48,272 bases of DNA, from the NCBI RefSeq assembly GCF_016901695.1, contig NZ_JACJKS010000017.1, positions 1-48,272 on the forward strand. The letters are read 5' to 3'. How positions within the stretch are numbered: position 1 is the first letter of the stretch; each line of letters opens with the position of its first letter. Source of the DNA: Mordavella massiliensis. Lineage in GTDB: Bacteria; Bacillota; Clostridia; Lachnospirales; Lachnospiraceae. Below, piece after piece: positions 1 to 7,547 of the stretch. The notes under the pieces are model-generated. The model saw nothing but the letters and a program-made list of their open reading frames with translations, ran no database searches and was not told the origin of the DNA. The position numbers and the translations under genes were made by a program.

Positions 1-99
1 GTAGTAAGACCCCTTGAAGACGACGAGGTAGATAGGGCAGAGGTGGAAGTGTGGTAACACATGGAGCTGACTGTTACTAATCGGTCGAGGGCATAACCG
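1..99 (+). rRNA. 23S ribosomal RNA, 3' end (partial)
   Basis: The first ~99 bases match the conserved 3' end of bacterial 23S rRNA, including the TTACTAATCGGTCGAGGG stretch of the last helix. The gene begins outside the window. The 3' boundary is estimated from the usual AACC end. No 5S rRNA gene follows before the terminator at 162-193, although 5S is the usual downstream neighbour in bacteria. Confidence 0.93.
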
Positions 100-161
100 C
101 AGAAGGTTCGGGGAGACGGATGAAGATTTCTTGTATGTGGTTTTGAAGGTACATGAAGAAA

Positions 162-193
162 GAAGGTATCTGAAAAAGATCCCTTCTTTTTTT
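162..193 (+). terminator. Intrinsic terminator after the rRNA gene
   Basis: GAAGG-ATCT pairs with AGAT-CCTTC around a GAAAA loop, with one internal mismatch, and a run of seven T follows. It closes the rRNA transcription unit. Confidence 0.75.
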
Positions 194-204
194 GTGCGAT
201 CTGC

Positions 205-233
205 TTGAATTGTCCCGAAAGATGTGATAACAT
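205..233 (+). promoter_or_regulatory. Probable promoter of tRNA-Asn
   Basis: TTGAAT (205-210) and TAACAT (228-233) are separated by 17 nt, with a TG just upstream of the -10. It sits 24 nt before the tRNA. The call rests on consensus matching only. Confidence 0.5.
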
Positions 234-256
234 ATCTTTGTTGTGAAAATAGATAT

Positions 257-329
257 TCCTCCTTAGCTCAGTCGGTAGAGCACTCGGCTGTTAACCGAGT
301 TGTCGTTGGTTCGAGTCCAACAGGGGGAG
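257..329 (+). tRNA. tRNA-Asn (anticodon GTT)
   Basis: A full cloverleaf can be drawn. The acceptor stem TCCTCCT/AGGGGGA has one G-T pair. The anticodon stem CTCGG/CCGAG carries loop CTGTTAA (anticodon GTT), and the T arm is GTTGG-TTCGAGT-CCAAC. The discriminator base is G329. CCA is not encoded. Confidence 0.96.
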
Positions 330-333
330 CTGA

Positions 334-366
334 AAAGCCCGTAAATGTAATGTTTACGGGCTTTAG
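334..366 (+). terminator. Intrinsic terminator after tRNA-Asn
   Basis: A perfect stem AAAGCCCGTAAA / TTTACGGGCTTT with a 7-nt loop lies 5 nt after the tRNA. Only a short T-rich tail follows. Confidence 0.8.
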
Positions 367-487
367 CTTTGTAACGATCCAGCGCAGGATCCTTCAGGCC
401 CGACAGGGGGAGGATATTTTTGGATTGACTCGCCTGCCGCGATTTAGGATAATAGATGTATCAAAAACAGCGGAAAGGAGACCGGTT

Positions 488-1264
488 ATGGGAATCATCG
501 AGAAAATGAGACTGGACGGGAAAAAAGGATTTGTGACAGGCGCGGCGCGGGGGATCGGCAAATGTACGGCGACCGCATTCGCGGAGGCGGGCGCAGATGT
601 GGCTGTTGTGGATCTCGATTTTGAGGAGGCAAAAAAGACAGCCGCTGAGCTGGCGGAGAAGACCGGGAGAAAAGTCATTGCCATTCAGACCGACTGCACC
701 AGCAAAGAAGAGGTCGACGCCATGGTAGAACAGGTCGTAAGGGAACTGGGCGGCCTGGATTTCTGTCACAACAATGCCGGCATCTGTATCAATGCGCCGG
801 CGGAGGAAATGACATACGAGCAGTGGAAGAAAGTGATGGATATCAACCTGAACGGCATCTTCCTGACAGACATTGCCGCTGGGAAGTACATGCTGGCCCA
901 CGGCGGCGGGTCCATCATCAACACGGCGTCCATGTCCGCCCACATCGTGAACGTGCCGCAGCCCCAGTGCGCGTATAACGCGTCGAAGGCAGGTGTGATC
1001 CAGCTGACAAAATCGCTGGCCATTGAATGGGCGAAGCGGGGCGTCCGGGTGAACAGCATCAGCCCGGGCTATATCGGGACGGAGCTGACACTGAACTCAC
1101 CCACGCTGATCCCCCTGATCGAGAAGTGGAATGCAATGGCGCCGCTTGGAAGGATGGGAAAGCCGGAGGAGCTGGAGTCCATCTGCGTATATCTGGCGGG
1201 AGACACAAGCAGCTTTACGACCGGTTCTGACTTTATTATTGACGGGGCCTTTACCTGCTTCTAG
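488..1264 (+). CDS. SDR-family NAD(P)-dependent oxidoreductase
   Basis: This 258-residue protein is a classical short-chain dehydrogenase/reductase of the usual length. The cofactor motif TGAARGIG lies near residues 17-24. NNAG follows near residue 90, the catalytic serine is in NTASMSA, and the active-site pair is YNASK near residue 160, followed by the SPGYIGTEL loop. Overall it resembles sorbose/sorbitol/mannitol-type polyol dehydrogenases, but the substrate cannot be read from the sequence. The ATG at 488 is chosen because AAAGGAG lies just upstream. The same frame stays open upstream, but that part runs through the tRNA and cannot be coding. The next gene starts 20 nt after the stop, so the two are probably co-transcribed. 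Confidence 0.9.
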   Translation: MGIIEKMRLDGKKGFVTGAARGIGKCTATAFAEAGADVAVVDLDFEEAKKTAAELAEKTGRKVIAIQTDCTSKEEVDAMVEQVVRELGGLDFCHNNAGICINAPAEEMTYEQWKKVMDINLNGIFLTDIAAGKYMLAHGGGSIINTASMSAHIVNVPQPQCAYNASKAGVIQLTKSLAIEWAKRGVRVNSISPGYIGTELTLNSPTLIPLIEKWNAMAPLGRMGKPEELESICVYLAGDTSSFTTGSDFIIDGAFTCF

Positions 1265-1284
1265 GCCGCCGGGAGGAGAAAAAA

Positions 1285-2772
1285 ATGCCAGTATTTGATT
1301 TTAACGCCGCCCCGCCGCAGGAGGGCGGGCCGGTGTGCACCTATGAGATCTTCTATTCAAGCGCGCCGGAGGCAGACAGGGAGCACCCGATCCTTGTCCT
1401 TGACAACCGGGAAGGCAGGCTTGCGCACCACGCGGCCGGCGCCTTCACCAATCCGGTCAAGCGCACGGCCTTTGAGCTGAAAGGCGGGGAGGAAGACGGG
1501 GCGAGCGTGGACATCCTGCGGATCGACGCCCGGTTCGTCAGCCTCCTCAAATGGCTCGGGGAGAACCACATCAGCGTGCGGCTCTCCGGCGTGGATACGA
1601 AGGACGGCTATGCGGTCTACCGGATTCGGGAGACCGCCTTCGGCGGCGGGGAAAAACTGTCGGCGGAGGACGGGTTCCTGCAGTTCATGATCGGGCGTCT
1701 GCAGGCAGGCGAGGCGCCGCCGGAGCAGGGGACCGAGGAGGAGGACGATGAGACCGGGGACAGCATGAAGCTGACCAGCATCCAGAGCATCACGGACTTC
1801 CTCACCTGCGCCGGCAGGACGCTGCCGGATAACATCCGGCTCTGGGCCAGAAGGAACCTGGCGGTGGCCCGCTCCCACGAGGTGTCGGAGGAAGAGCGCA
1901 GGCACGCCCAGCGGGCCCTCTCCATCATGCTGAACATCCAGTGGAAGAGCAGCTATTTCCCGGCCGTCGACCCGCAGGAAGCGCGCCGGATCCTGGATGA
2001 GGAACTTTACGGGATGGAGCGGGTCAAGCAGCGGATCATCGAGACCGTGATCCAGATCAACCGCACCCACACGCTGCCGGCTTACGGCCTTCTGCTCGTG
2101 GGACCGGCCGGGACGGGCAAATCACAGATCGCCTACGCAGTGGCCCGGATCCTGCGGCTGCCCTGGACGACGCTGGATATGAGTTCCATCAACGATCCGG
2201 AGCAGCTTACCGGAAGCTCCCGGATCTATGCCAACGCCAAGCCCGGCATCATCATGGATGCTTTTGCCATGGCCGGGGAGTCCAGTCTTGTCTTCATCAT
2301 CAACGAGCTGGACAAGGCGTCCGCGGGAAAGGGGAACGGCAACCCGGCGGACGTGCTGCTGACGCTTCTGGATAACCTGGGCTTTACGGACAACTACATC
2401 GAGTGCATGATCCCCACGGTGGGCGTGTACCCCATCGCCACAGCCAATGACAAGTCGCAGATCAGCGCGCCGCTCATGTCCCGGTTCGCAGTCATTGAGA
2501 TCCCGGACTATACACCGCAGGAGAAGAAAGTGATCTTCTCCCGGTACGCGTTCCCCAAAGTGCTTAAAAGGATCGGCCTGCGGGCCGAGGAGTGCGCGCT
2601 TACGCAGGACGGCCTGGACGCGGTCATCGATCTGCACCGGCATACGAGCGGGATCCGGGATCTGGAGCAGGCGGCGGAGCACATCGCGGCCAACGCCCTC
2701 TATCGGATCGAGGCGGAGGGAGCCGGCAGGGTCGTGTTTGACGCGGAGATGGTTAAGGAGCTCCTTGGCTGA
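1285..2772 (+). CDS. Lon-like AAA+ ATPase lacking a protease domain
   Basis: The 495-residue product has a poorly recognisable N-terminal ~150 residues with an acidic stretch, a linker, and then an AAA+ module resembling that of Lon: YGMERVKQRI, Walker A GPAGTGKS (near residue 275), Walker B LVFIINELDKA, sensor-1-like PIATAND, the arginine-containing LMSRFA and a C-terminal lid. Lon has its Ser/Lys protease domain after the lid, but here the protein ends there. It should therefore remodel or unfold partners rather than degrade them. GGAGGAG lies just before the ATG, and the gene follows the SDR gene by 20 nt. The partner and cellular role are unknown. Confidence 0.75.
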   Translation: MPVFDFNAAPPQEGGPVCTYEIFYSSAPEADREHPILVLDNREGRLAHHAAGAFTNPVKRTAFELKGGEEDGASVDILRIDARFVSLLKWLGENHISVRLSGVDTKDGYAVYRIRETAFGGGEKLSAEDGFLQFMIGRLQAGEAPPEQGTEEEDDETGDSMKLTSIQSITDFLTCAGRTLPDNIRLWARRNLAVARSHEVSEEERRHAQRALSIMLNIQWKSSYFPAVDPQEARRILDEELYGMERVKQRIIETVIQINRTHTLPAYGLLLVGPAGTGKSQIAYAVARILRLPWTTLDMSSINDPEQLTGSSRIYANAKPGIIMDAFAMAGESSLVFIINELDKASAGKGNGNPADVLLTLLDNLGFTDNYIECMIPTVGVYPIATANDKSQISAPLMSRFAVIEIPDYTPQEKKVIFSRYAFPKVLKRIGLRAEECALTQDGLDAVIDLHRHTSGIRDLEQAAEHIAANALYRIEAEGAGRVVFDAEMVKELLG

Positions 2773-2827
2773 TCTTCCGGATCCTTCGGATATAGCCGGG
2801 GCCGACAGAAAAAGAACAAAGAGAGAG

Positions 2828-2860
2828 CAAAAAAAGAGTTCCCATTGCGGAACTCTTTTT
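2828..2860. terminator. Bidirectional intrinsic terminator
   Basis: AAAGAGTTCC / GGAACTCTTT with a 6-nt loop is flanked by an A-run on the left and a T-run on the right, so it can stop transcription from both the AAA ATPase gene and the convergent transporter gene. Confidence 0.85.
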
Positions 2861-2865
2861 CGTGT

Positions 2866-3504
2866 CTATGTATAGGATATCATGACTTTCTTCATGAACC
2901 GGAGCAGGATCTTGCCAAGCGCCAGCACGAGCACGGCCGAGGCGACGGCCTCCGGGATGCCCGAGGCGGTGATGGTCCCCATGATCAGCCCCCACACGGC
3001 GGTGATGCCCACATTCTGGGCCTGGGCGTACTCCCTGGCAAAGAGCAGGTAGATGCTGCCCATGACGGTGCCGGTGTTGACCATGGCGCCCACGAACCCG
3101 GTAATGGGAAGGGCGATCGTCTGGTTCAGGCGGATCTTCTCAAACAGCTTCCACAGCCAGCCGGATGCAACGCCGATCAGGATCCGGCATCCGACCGAGA
3201 TCCACAGCGCCTTCAGGACGCCGGGCAGGCCGGTGGTGCTAAGGAACGGCGAAAAGGCAAACGACAGAAGCGTCGGCGCCATGGTGTTGCTGACAAGGGA
3301 GCACAGCCCGAACACGCCGCCAAGAATGCCGCCGGCCAGAGGTCCCAGGAGCACGGCTCCGAGAATGACCGGGATGTGCACTGTTGTCGCCTTAATGATC
3401 GGAAGCTGGATCATGCCGAGCGGTGTGTTCGCAAGGACAATGACGATCGCTGCCATAAGTGCGACACAGACCATCCATCTGGTGTCACGTTTTTTTTCCT
3501 TCAT
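2866..3504 (-). CDS. ECF transporter S component, probable pantothenate type (PanT-like)
   Basis: This 212-residue, very hydrophobic protein has about six membrane segments and the small size of a substrate-capture (S) subunit of energy-coupling factor vitamin importers. It starts MKEKKRDTRW and then enters the first membrane helix. The loop with HIPVILGAVLLGP is typical of S components. It is divergent from coaBC, whose product acts in CoA synthesis from pantothenate, so pantothenate is the likely substrate. That is a context inference. The shared EcfA/EcfT energising module is not in the window. An AAGGAGGAATTG ribosome site precedes the ATG. Confidence 0.8.
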   Translation of the reverse strand: MKEKKRDTRWMVCVALMAAIVIVLANTPLGMIQLPIIKATTVHIPVILGAVLLGPLAGGILGGVFGLCSLVSNTMAPTLLSFAFSPFLSTTGLPGVLKALWISVGCRILIGVASGWLWKLFEKIRLNQTIALPITGFVGAMVNTGTVMGSIYLLFAREYAQAQNVGITAVWGLIMGTITASGIPEAVASAVLVLALGKILLRFMKKVMISYT

Positions 3505-3518
3505 TATTCAATTCCTCC

Positions 3519-3548
3519 TTGTTATCATTCCCGCTGTCGGGATATAAT
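3519..3548 (+). promoter_or_regulatory. Probable coaBC promoter
   Basis: A consensus -10 TATAAT (3543-3548) lies 18 nt after a weak -35 TTGTTA (3519-3524), in the 88-nt gap between the divergent transporter gene and coaBC. Confidence 0.45.
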
Positions 3549-3592
3549 ACAATTACGGTGGAAGTATAGCACGAAAGGAAGGAATTGACAAT

Positions 3593-4783
3593 ATGCTGAG
3601 AGGAAAGACGGTGATCCTCGGCGTGACAGGCGGGATCGCGGCATATAAGAGCGCGTATCTGACCAGCCTTCTTGTGAAGGCGGGGGCGGACGTGCAGGTG
3701 ATCATGACGGAGCACGCCAGGGAGTTCATCTCCCCCCTGACCTTTGAGGGGCTGACGAACCAGAGGTGCCATACAGACACATTTGACCGGAATCACGAGT
3801 ACAGCACGGAGCACATTTCCCTGGCCTCCCGCGCGGATGCGGTGATCATCGCCCCGGCCACGGCCAACGTGATCGCCAGACTGGCCTGCGGGATCGCGGA
3901 CGATATGCTGACGACCACGGTGCTGGCATGCGACTGCCCGAAGATCATCGTTCCGGCCATGAACACGCGGATGTACGAGAACCCGGTGACGCAGGACAAT
4001 ATGGAGAAGCTGCGGGGCTACGGCATGACCGTGGTGGAGCCGGCAGCCGGGCGGCTGGCCTGCGGCGATGTGGGCAGGGGCAAGATGCCGGAGCCGGACG
4101 TGCTTTTCCAGTATGTGGAGATGGCCTGCGCCTTCCCGAAGGACATGGCAGGGAAAAAGGTCCTTGTGACAGCAGGGCCCACCCAGGAGAAGATCGATCC
4201 GGTGCGCTACATCACCAACCACTCCAGCGGGCGGATGGGCTACAGCATCGCGAAGATCTGCGCGCTGCGGGGGGCGGATGTGACGCTTGTGACCGGGCAG
4301 ACGGCTCTGGAGCCGCCGCTCTTCGTGGAGGTGGTCCCCGTCGTGTCAGCCCGGGATATGTACGAGGCGGTGACAGCCCGCAGCGGGGAGATGGATATCA
4401 TCATCAAGGCTGCAGCCGTGGCGGACTACCGGCCGGCCGTCACAAGCGACGAGAAGATCAAGAAGGCGGAGAAAGAGCTGGCTATCGCCATGGAGCGCAC
4501 GGACGATATCCTCGGATACCTGGGCGCCCACAAGAAAGACGGGCAGTTCCTCTGCGGCTTCTCCATGGAGACGCAGAACATGCTGGAGAACTCCCGGGCC
4601 AAGCTCCGGAAGAAAAATCTGGACATGATCGTGGCCAACAACCTGAAAGTGGAGGGGGCCGGCTTCGGGACCGACACGAACGTGGTGACCATCATCACGC
4701 CGGAGACGGAGACGGAGCTTGCCATCATGAGCAAGGAGCAGGTGGCCGTGCGGCTGCTGGACGAGATCCTGGCAAGGCTGTAA
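3593..4783 (+). CDS. coaBC: Bifunctional phosphopantothenoylcysteine decarboxylase / phosphopantothenate--cysteine ligase
   Basis: This cytoplasmic 396-residue enzyme makes 4'-phosphopantetheine for coenzyme A: the CoaB domain joins cysteine to phosphopantothenate and the flavin-dependent CoaC domain decarboxylates the product. The N-terminal CoaC half shows GVTGGIAAYKS, the active-site histidine in HISLASRADA (about residue 74), APATAN and the substrate-recognition clamp PAMNTRMYENP (about 120-130). The CoaB half starts near residue 187 with GPTQEKIDPVRYITNHSSGR and includes KAAAVADYRP and GFSMET. The length is normal for the fused enzyme. AAGGAAGG precedes the ATG. Confidence 0.97.
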   Translation: MLRGKTVILGVTGGIAAYKSAYLTSLLVKAGADVQVIMTEHAREFISPLTFEGLTNQRCHTDTFDRNHEYSTEHISLASRADAVIIAPATANVIARLACGIADDMLTTTVLACDCPKIIVPAMNTRMYENPVTQDNMEKLRGYGMTVVEPAAGRLACGDVGRGKMPEPDVLFQYVEMACAFPKDMAGKKVLVTAGPTQEKIDPVRYITNHSSGRMGYSIAKICALRGADVTLVTGQTALEPPLFVEVVPVVSARDMYEAVTARSGEMDIIIKAAAVADYRPAVTSDEKIKKAEKELAIAMERTDDILGYLGAHKKDGQFLCGFSMETQNMLENSRAKLRKKNLDMIVANNLKVEGAGFGTDTNVVTIITPETETELAIMSKEQVAVRLLDEILARL

Positions 4784-4845
4784 ACCGGGTATCCGGTCAG
4801 GCATAGATCCACAGACATATAATTATAGAAAGGAAGGGGATACAT

Positions 4846-5484
4846 ATGGATCCGAACAGAACAAAGAGAAACGAGATGGCCGCGCAGCGGGTGATCAAGG
4901 GACTTGAATCCAGGAACATGGAAGGGTACTATGCGGCTACGAAGGAGGAGGCGCTTGCCAAAGCGCTGGAACTCATCCCGGAAGGGAGCTCCATCGGCTG
5001 GGGCGGTTCCATGTCCATCAAGGAGATGGGGCTTATGGACGCAGTCTGTTCCGGCAACTACACCGTGTACAACCGGGACATCTGCAAGACGCCGGAGGAG
5101 AAGAGAAAGACCATGCTCCAGATCTTCGACACAGACTTTTTCCTGTGCAGCACCAACGCGATCACAGAGGACGGGGTGCTGGTCAACGTGGACGGCACGG
5201 CCAACCGCGTCTCCTGCATCTCCTGGGGACCCAGGAACGTGCTGATGATCGTGGGCATGAACAAAGTCGTGGCAGGCGTGGAGGACGCCGTGTCCAGGGC
5301 AAGGCATGAGGCGGCGCCCATCAACGCCCAGCGTTTCGGACTGGACACGCCCTGCTCAAAGACCGGGGTGTGCGCGAACTGCAAATCGCCCGACACCGTG
5401 TGCTGCCAGGTGCTCGTGACGCGCTATTCCAAGGAAAAAGGAAGGATCAAAGTGATCCTTGTGAACGAGGATATGGGATTTTAA
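4846..5484 (+). CDS. LUD-domain (LutC/YkgG-like) protein
   Basis: This 212-residue protein is a stand-alone LUD domain, the fold found in the LutB/LutC lactate-utilisation proteins. Visible signatures are SSIGWGGSMSIKEMGLMDAV, DFFLCSTNAITEDGVLVNVDG and a C-terminal cysteine group with CSKTGVCANCKSPDTVCC, which could bind metal. No lutA or lutB neighbours are present, so a role in lactate oxidation is not supported here. Such single LUD proteins are common in clostridia and lack an assigned function. AAAGGAAGGGG precedes the ATG, and the gene lies 62 nt after coaBC. Confidence 0.85.
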   Translation: MDPNRTKRNEMAAQRVIKGLESRNMEGYYAATKEEALAKALELIPEGSSIGWGGSMSIKEMGLMDAVCSGNYTVYNRDICKTPEEKRKTMLQIFDTDFFLCSTNAITEDGVLVNVDGTANRVSCISWGPRNVLMIVGMNKVVAGVEDAVSRARHEAAPINAQRFGLDTPCSKTGVCANCKSPDTVCCQVLVTRYSKEKGRIKVILVNEDMGF

Positions 5485-5493
5485 AATTTCCCG

Positions 5494-5522
5494 TTGACGG
5501 GAGCGGATGAGTTTGCTATAAT
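5494..5522 (+). promoter_or_regulatory. Promoter of tRNA-Cys
   Basis: TTGACG (5494-5499) and TATAAT (5517-5522) are separated by exactly 17 nt, a near-consensus vegetative promoter that directs transcription into the tRNA 31 nt downstream. Confidence 0.85.
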
Positions 5523-5525
5523 ATC

Positions 5526-5550
5526 AGTGTTCCGCAAAAAACGGAACACT
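5526..5550 (+). repeat. Perfect 9-bp hairpin in the tRNA-Cys 5' leader
   Basis: AGTGTTCCG (5526-5534) and CGGAACACT (5542-5550) form a perfect stem around CAAAAAA. It fills the whole space between the -10 element and the tRNA, ending two bases before the tRNA start. No T-run follows, so it is not a normal terminator. Confidence 0.8.
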
Positions 5551-5552
5551 GC

Positions 5553-5624
5553 GGCGCAGTAGCCAAGTGGTAAGGCACAGGTCTGCAACACCTCGATTCA
5601 CCGGTTCAAATCCGGTCTGCGCCT
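5553..5624 (+). tRNA. tRNA-Cys (anticodon GCA)
   Basis: The acceptor stem is GGCGCAG/CTGCGCC, the anticodon stem is CAGGT/ACCTC around CTGCAAC (anticodon GCA), and the T arm is ACCGG-TTCAAAT-CCGGT. The discriminator is T5624, as expected for Cys. CCA is not encoded. The outermost pair of the anticodon stem is a C-C mismatch. Confidence 0.95.
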
Positions 5625-5628
5625 CTTA

Positions 5629-5667
5629 AAAGCCCCCGGAAAAGATATCTTTTCCGGGGCTTCTTTA
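5629..5667 (+). terminator. Intrinsic terminator after tRNA-Cys
   Basis: A long stem AAGCCCC-GGAAAAGA / TCTTTTCC-GGGGCTT with a tiny apical loop begins 5 nt after the tRNA and ends in a short T-rich tail. Confidence 0.85.
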
Positions 5668-5793
5668 ACATCAGGGAATTGTTCGTATAATCTATAATCT
5701 ATGAAGATTTTTGTCCAAAGTATCTGTCTTGCTTTTCCGTTCTATGAATTTTCCGAGGTTACTTAGTGTCGTATAGGTAAGTCAGCAAGCTAA

Positions 5794-5858
5794 AAGTTTC
5801 ATTGCAACTTGCACTGTTTCAGATGTGCTGATACAATAAAAATATAATGAAACTTGCA
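5794..5858. promoter_or_regulatory. Repeat-flanked promoter region of the antitoxin/nucleotidyltransferase pair
   Basis: A -10-like TATAAT (5843-5848) is overlapped by AATGAAACTT (5846-5855), the exact inverted copy of AAGTTTCATT (5794-5803). AACTTGCA also occurs twice in direct orientation (near 5806 and 5851). Such repeats around a -10 suggest an operator, possibly for the HTH protein encoded just downstream. No clear -35 is visible. The rest of 5668-5882 shows no gene. Confidence 0.4.
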
Positions 5859-5882
5859 GGAGGGTTTGCAGGGAGGCTGGCT

Positions 5883-6863
5883 ATGCTTGAGTTTTTGAAA
5901 TCAATATTTGGAGAGAATATTAAAGCTGCATCCTATGAATATCCGGTAGAGACACCAGTTTATATTCGGGATAATTACGATCTTCAGCTTTTGTTATGGG
6001 ATAAATATAGTTGCGTATTGCTATCGCCGAATAGTCACTCGTGGCGTCTCCCGGCCTTGAAGAAACAGTTTGTCAATTTTTGCACTTTGTGCACCGTACC
6101 GTGTGCGTTGTATTTGGATGGCCTTACTGCGCAACAGCGTCGGAATCTAATTGAAAGCCGGATTCCTTTTATAGCAGAGTCGCAACAGGTTTATCTGCCT
6201 TTCTGGGGCTGCTTCTTTTATGAAAAATGTGTGCCCGCACCTGTGGTGGGGGAGTCTATGGCACCCGGGACCCAGCTTGTATTTCTTTACTTATACTATA
6301 ATGTGCAAAACAGAAATATGAACCAGACCGATTTGTCAAAAAAACTCCGGCTTTCAAAAGCAACCTGCAGCAGAGCGATCAGAGATCTGGTTGGATTAGA
6401 AATCATAGCCATAAAAAAGGAAGGTACAAATAGTTGGGTCGTTCCTCGGTTTGATAAGCCGGAATTTCTAAGGAAGGCATATGCCAGGATGAAATCACCG
6501 GTAAAACGTGTTATCTATTTAAAAGGCGATCTAACAGGACTACAATTCCTTCAGAGTGGTGTAAAAGCACTTTCTTCTATATCAATGGTTGGCGCGAAGG
6601 AGTATGACAGGGGGCTTGCGGTCACCACAAGGACAGCACTGACAATTCCGGCAGAATATATCATATCAAAAAGGGAGTTTGAGGATTTTGGAGGATTGGC
6701 TGTCGAAGTATGGAATTATGATCCGGAGCTGCTTTCCGAGAATGGCCGGGTAGATGATATTTCCCTCCTGCTTAGTCTTGAAAATGATCCTGATGAAAGG
6801 ATACAGATGGGACTGGATGAGATTAGGAAAAAACATGGACTTCCGATTAAAAATGATGAATGA
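5883..6863 (+). CDS. Winged-helix protein, probable AbiE-type antitoxin
   Basis: The 326-residue product is cytoplasmic, with no membrane segment. Its centre, NRNMNQTDLSKKLRLSKATCSRAIRDLVGLEII, reads as a MarR/GntR-like winged helix-turn-helix. The N-terminal ~100 and C-terminal ~130 residues are not recognised. It precedes a nucleotidyltransferase-like gene by 12 nt, the order of AbiEi/AbiEii-type systems in which an HTH antitoxin represses the operon and blocks the toxin. This is inferred from context and fold. I chose the ATG at 5883, with GGGAGG 6 nt upstream, over the in-frame ATG at 5847, which overlaps the -10. Base use is visibly more AT-rich than the flanking genes. Confidence 0.6.
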   Translation: MLEFLKSIFGENIKAASYEYPVETPVYIRDNYDLQLLLWDKYSCVLLSPNSHSWRLPALKKQFVNFCTLCTVPCALYLDGLTAQQRRNLIESRIPFIAESQQVYLPFWGCFFYEKCVPAPVVGESMAPGTQLVFLYLYYNVQNRNMNQTDLSKKLRLSKATCSRAIRDLVGLEIIAIKKEGTNSWVVPRFDKPEFLRKAYARMKSPVKRVIYLKGDLTGLQFLQSGVKALSSISMVGAKEYDRGLAVTTRTALTIPAEYIISKREFEDFGGLAVEVWNYDPELLSENGRVDDISLLLSLENDPDERIQMGLDEIRKKHGLPIKNDE

Positions 6864-6875
6864 TAAGGAGCAGAT

Positions 6876-7391
6876 ATGATAAATGGAATGGATCTGTTTA
6901 GGGAACACTTTGCCGATTATAAAGACCAGTATACAATCATTGGTGGGTTTGCCTGTGATCTTCTTATGACAGACGCGGGGCTTGGTTTTAGGCAGACGGT
7001 AGATATTGATATGGTGATCATTATTGAGGCACTTACCACAGAATTTGCAGTTGCGTTCTGGTCTTTTATTGATGCTGGCGGGTATCCAATTCTGGATGCC
7101 GAGCATATTATCCCGCTTAAGATGAAGGCGTGGCTTGATCTTAGGAGTAAAAAGAGGCAGGGAATTCACGTTGACTCCAGAGATCTCCGTAAGCACCGAC
7201 TGGATGTCTTCCGATTGTATCCACTTATCAGAGGAGAACAGAAGATATGTGCTCCGGCTTCTGTTATAGAGGACATCCAGGACTTCATCATGCAGATGAG
7301 GGAAATGGATATGCGGTTGTCGGATATTGGCATTTCCAGAACGAAAGAATCTATCCTTGACGTATACAGCAGACTCTATATAGTGGAATAA
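6876..7391 (+). CDS. AbiEii-like nucleotidyltransferase, short form
   Basis: The 171-residue protein has the nucleotidyltransferase signature GGFACDLL (Gly23-Gly24) followed by TVDIDMV with the metal-binding aspartates Asp43 and Asp45. The C-terminal half, ILDAEHIIPLKMKAWLDL followed by VDSRDLRKHRLDVFRL, resembles the end of AbiEii/AbiGii-family proteins. These are usually longer than 200 residues, and here the text jumps straight from FIDAGGY to PILDAEH, so an in-frame loss of a central segment is likely. The system may therefore be inactive or altered. AAGGAG precedes the ATG. It is co-transcribed with the upstream winged-helix gene. Confidence 0.65.
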   Translation: MINGMDLFREHFADYKDQYTIIGGFACDLLMTDAGLGFRQTVDIDMVIIIEALTTEFAVAFWSFIDAGGYPILDAEHIIPLKMKAWLDLRSKKRQGIHVDSRDLRKHRLDVFRLYPLIRGEQKICAPASVIEDIQDFIMQMREMDMRLSDIGISRTKESILDVYSRLYIVE

Positions 7392-7418
7392 ATGTGCTAT
7401 AATACAGATAAGTCAGGC

Positions 7419-7448
7419 TTGACTTCCCTTGCGGCAGTATGGTATAGT
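7419..7448 (+). promoter_or_regulatory. Promoter of the rpmG-secE-nusG-rplKA operon
   Basis: TTGACT (7419-7424) and TATAGT (7443-7448) are 18 nt apart. The untranslated leader to the rpmG start would be about 90 nt. Confidence 0.65.
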
Positions 7449-7547
7449 ATTGTGGCGATGGAAGCAGGTCTTTTTTTTATGCCTAAAAATAAGAAGAGAC
7501 CGTCAGTAACAACGTGAACAGTAAGAAAGTGAAGCGAGGTGGAAGTT

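Noticed and set aside
5847-5882. Earlier start for the winged-helix antitoxin-like gene
   Set aside because: The ATG at 5847 overlaps the likely -10 element, whereas 5883 has GGGAGG at the right distance.
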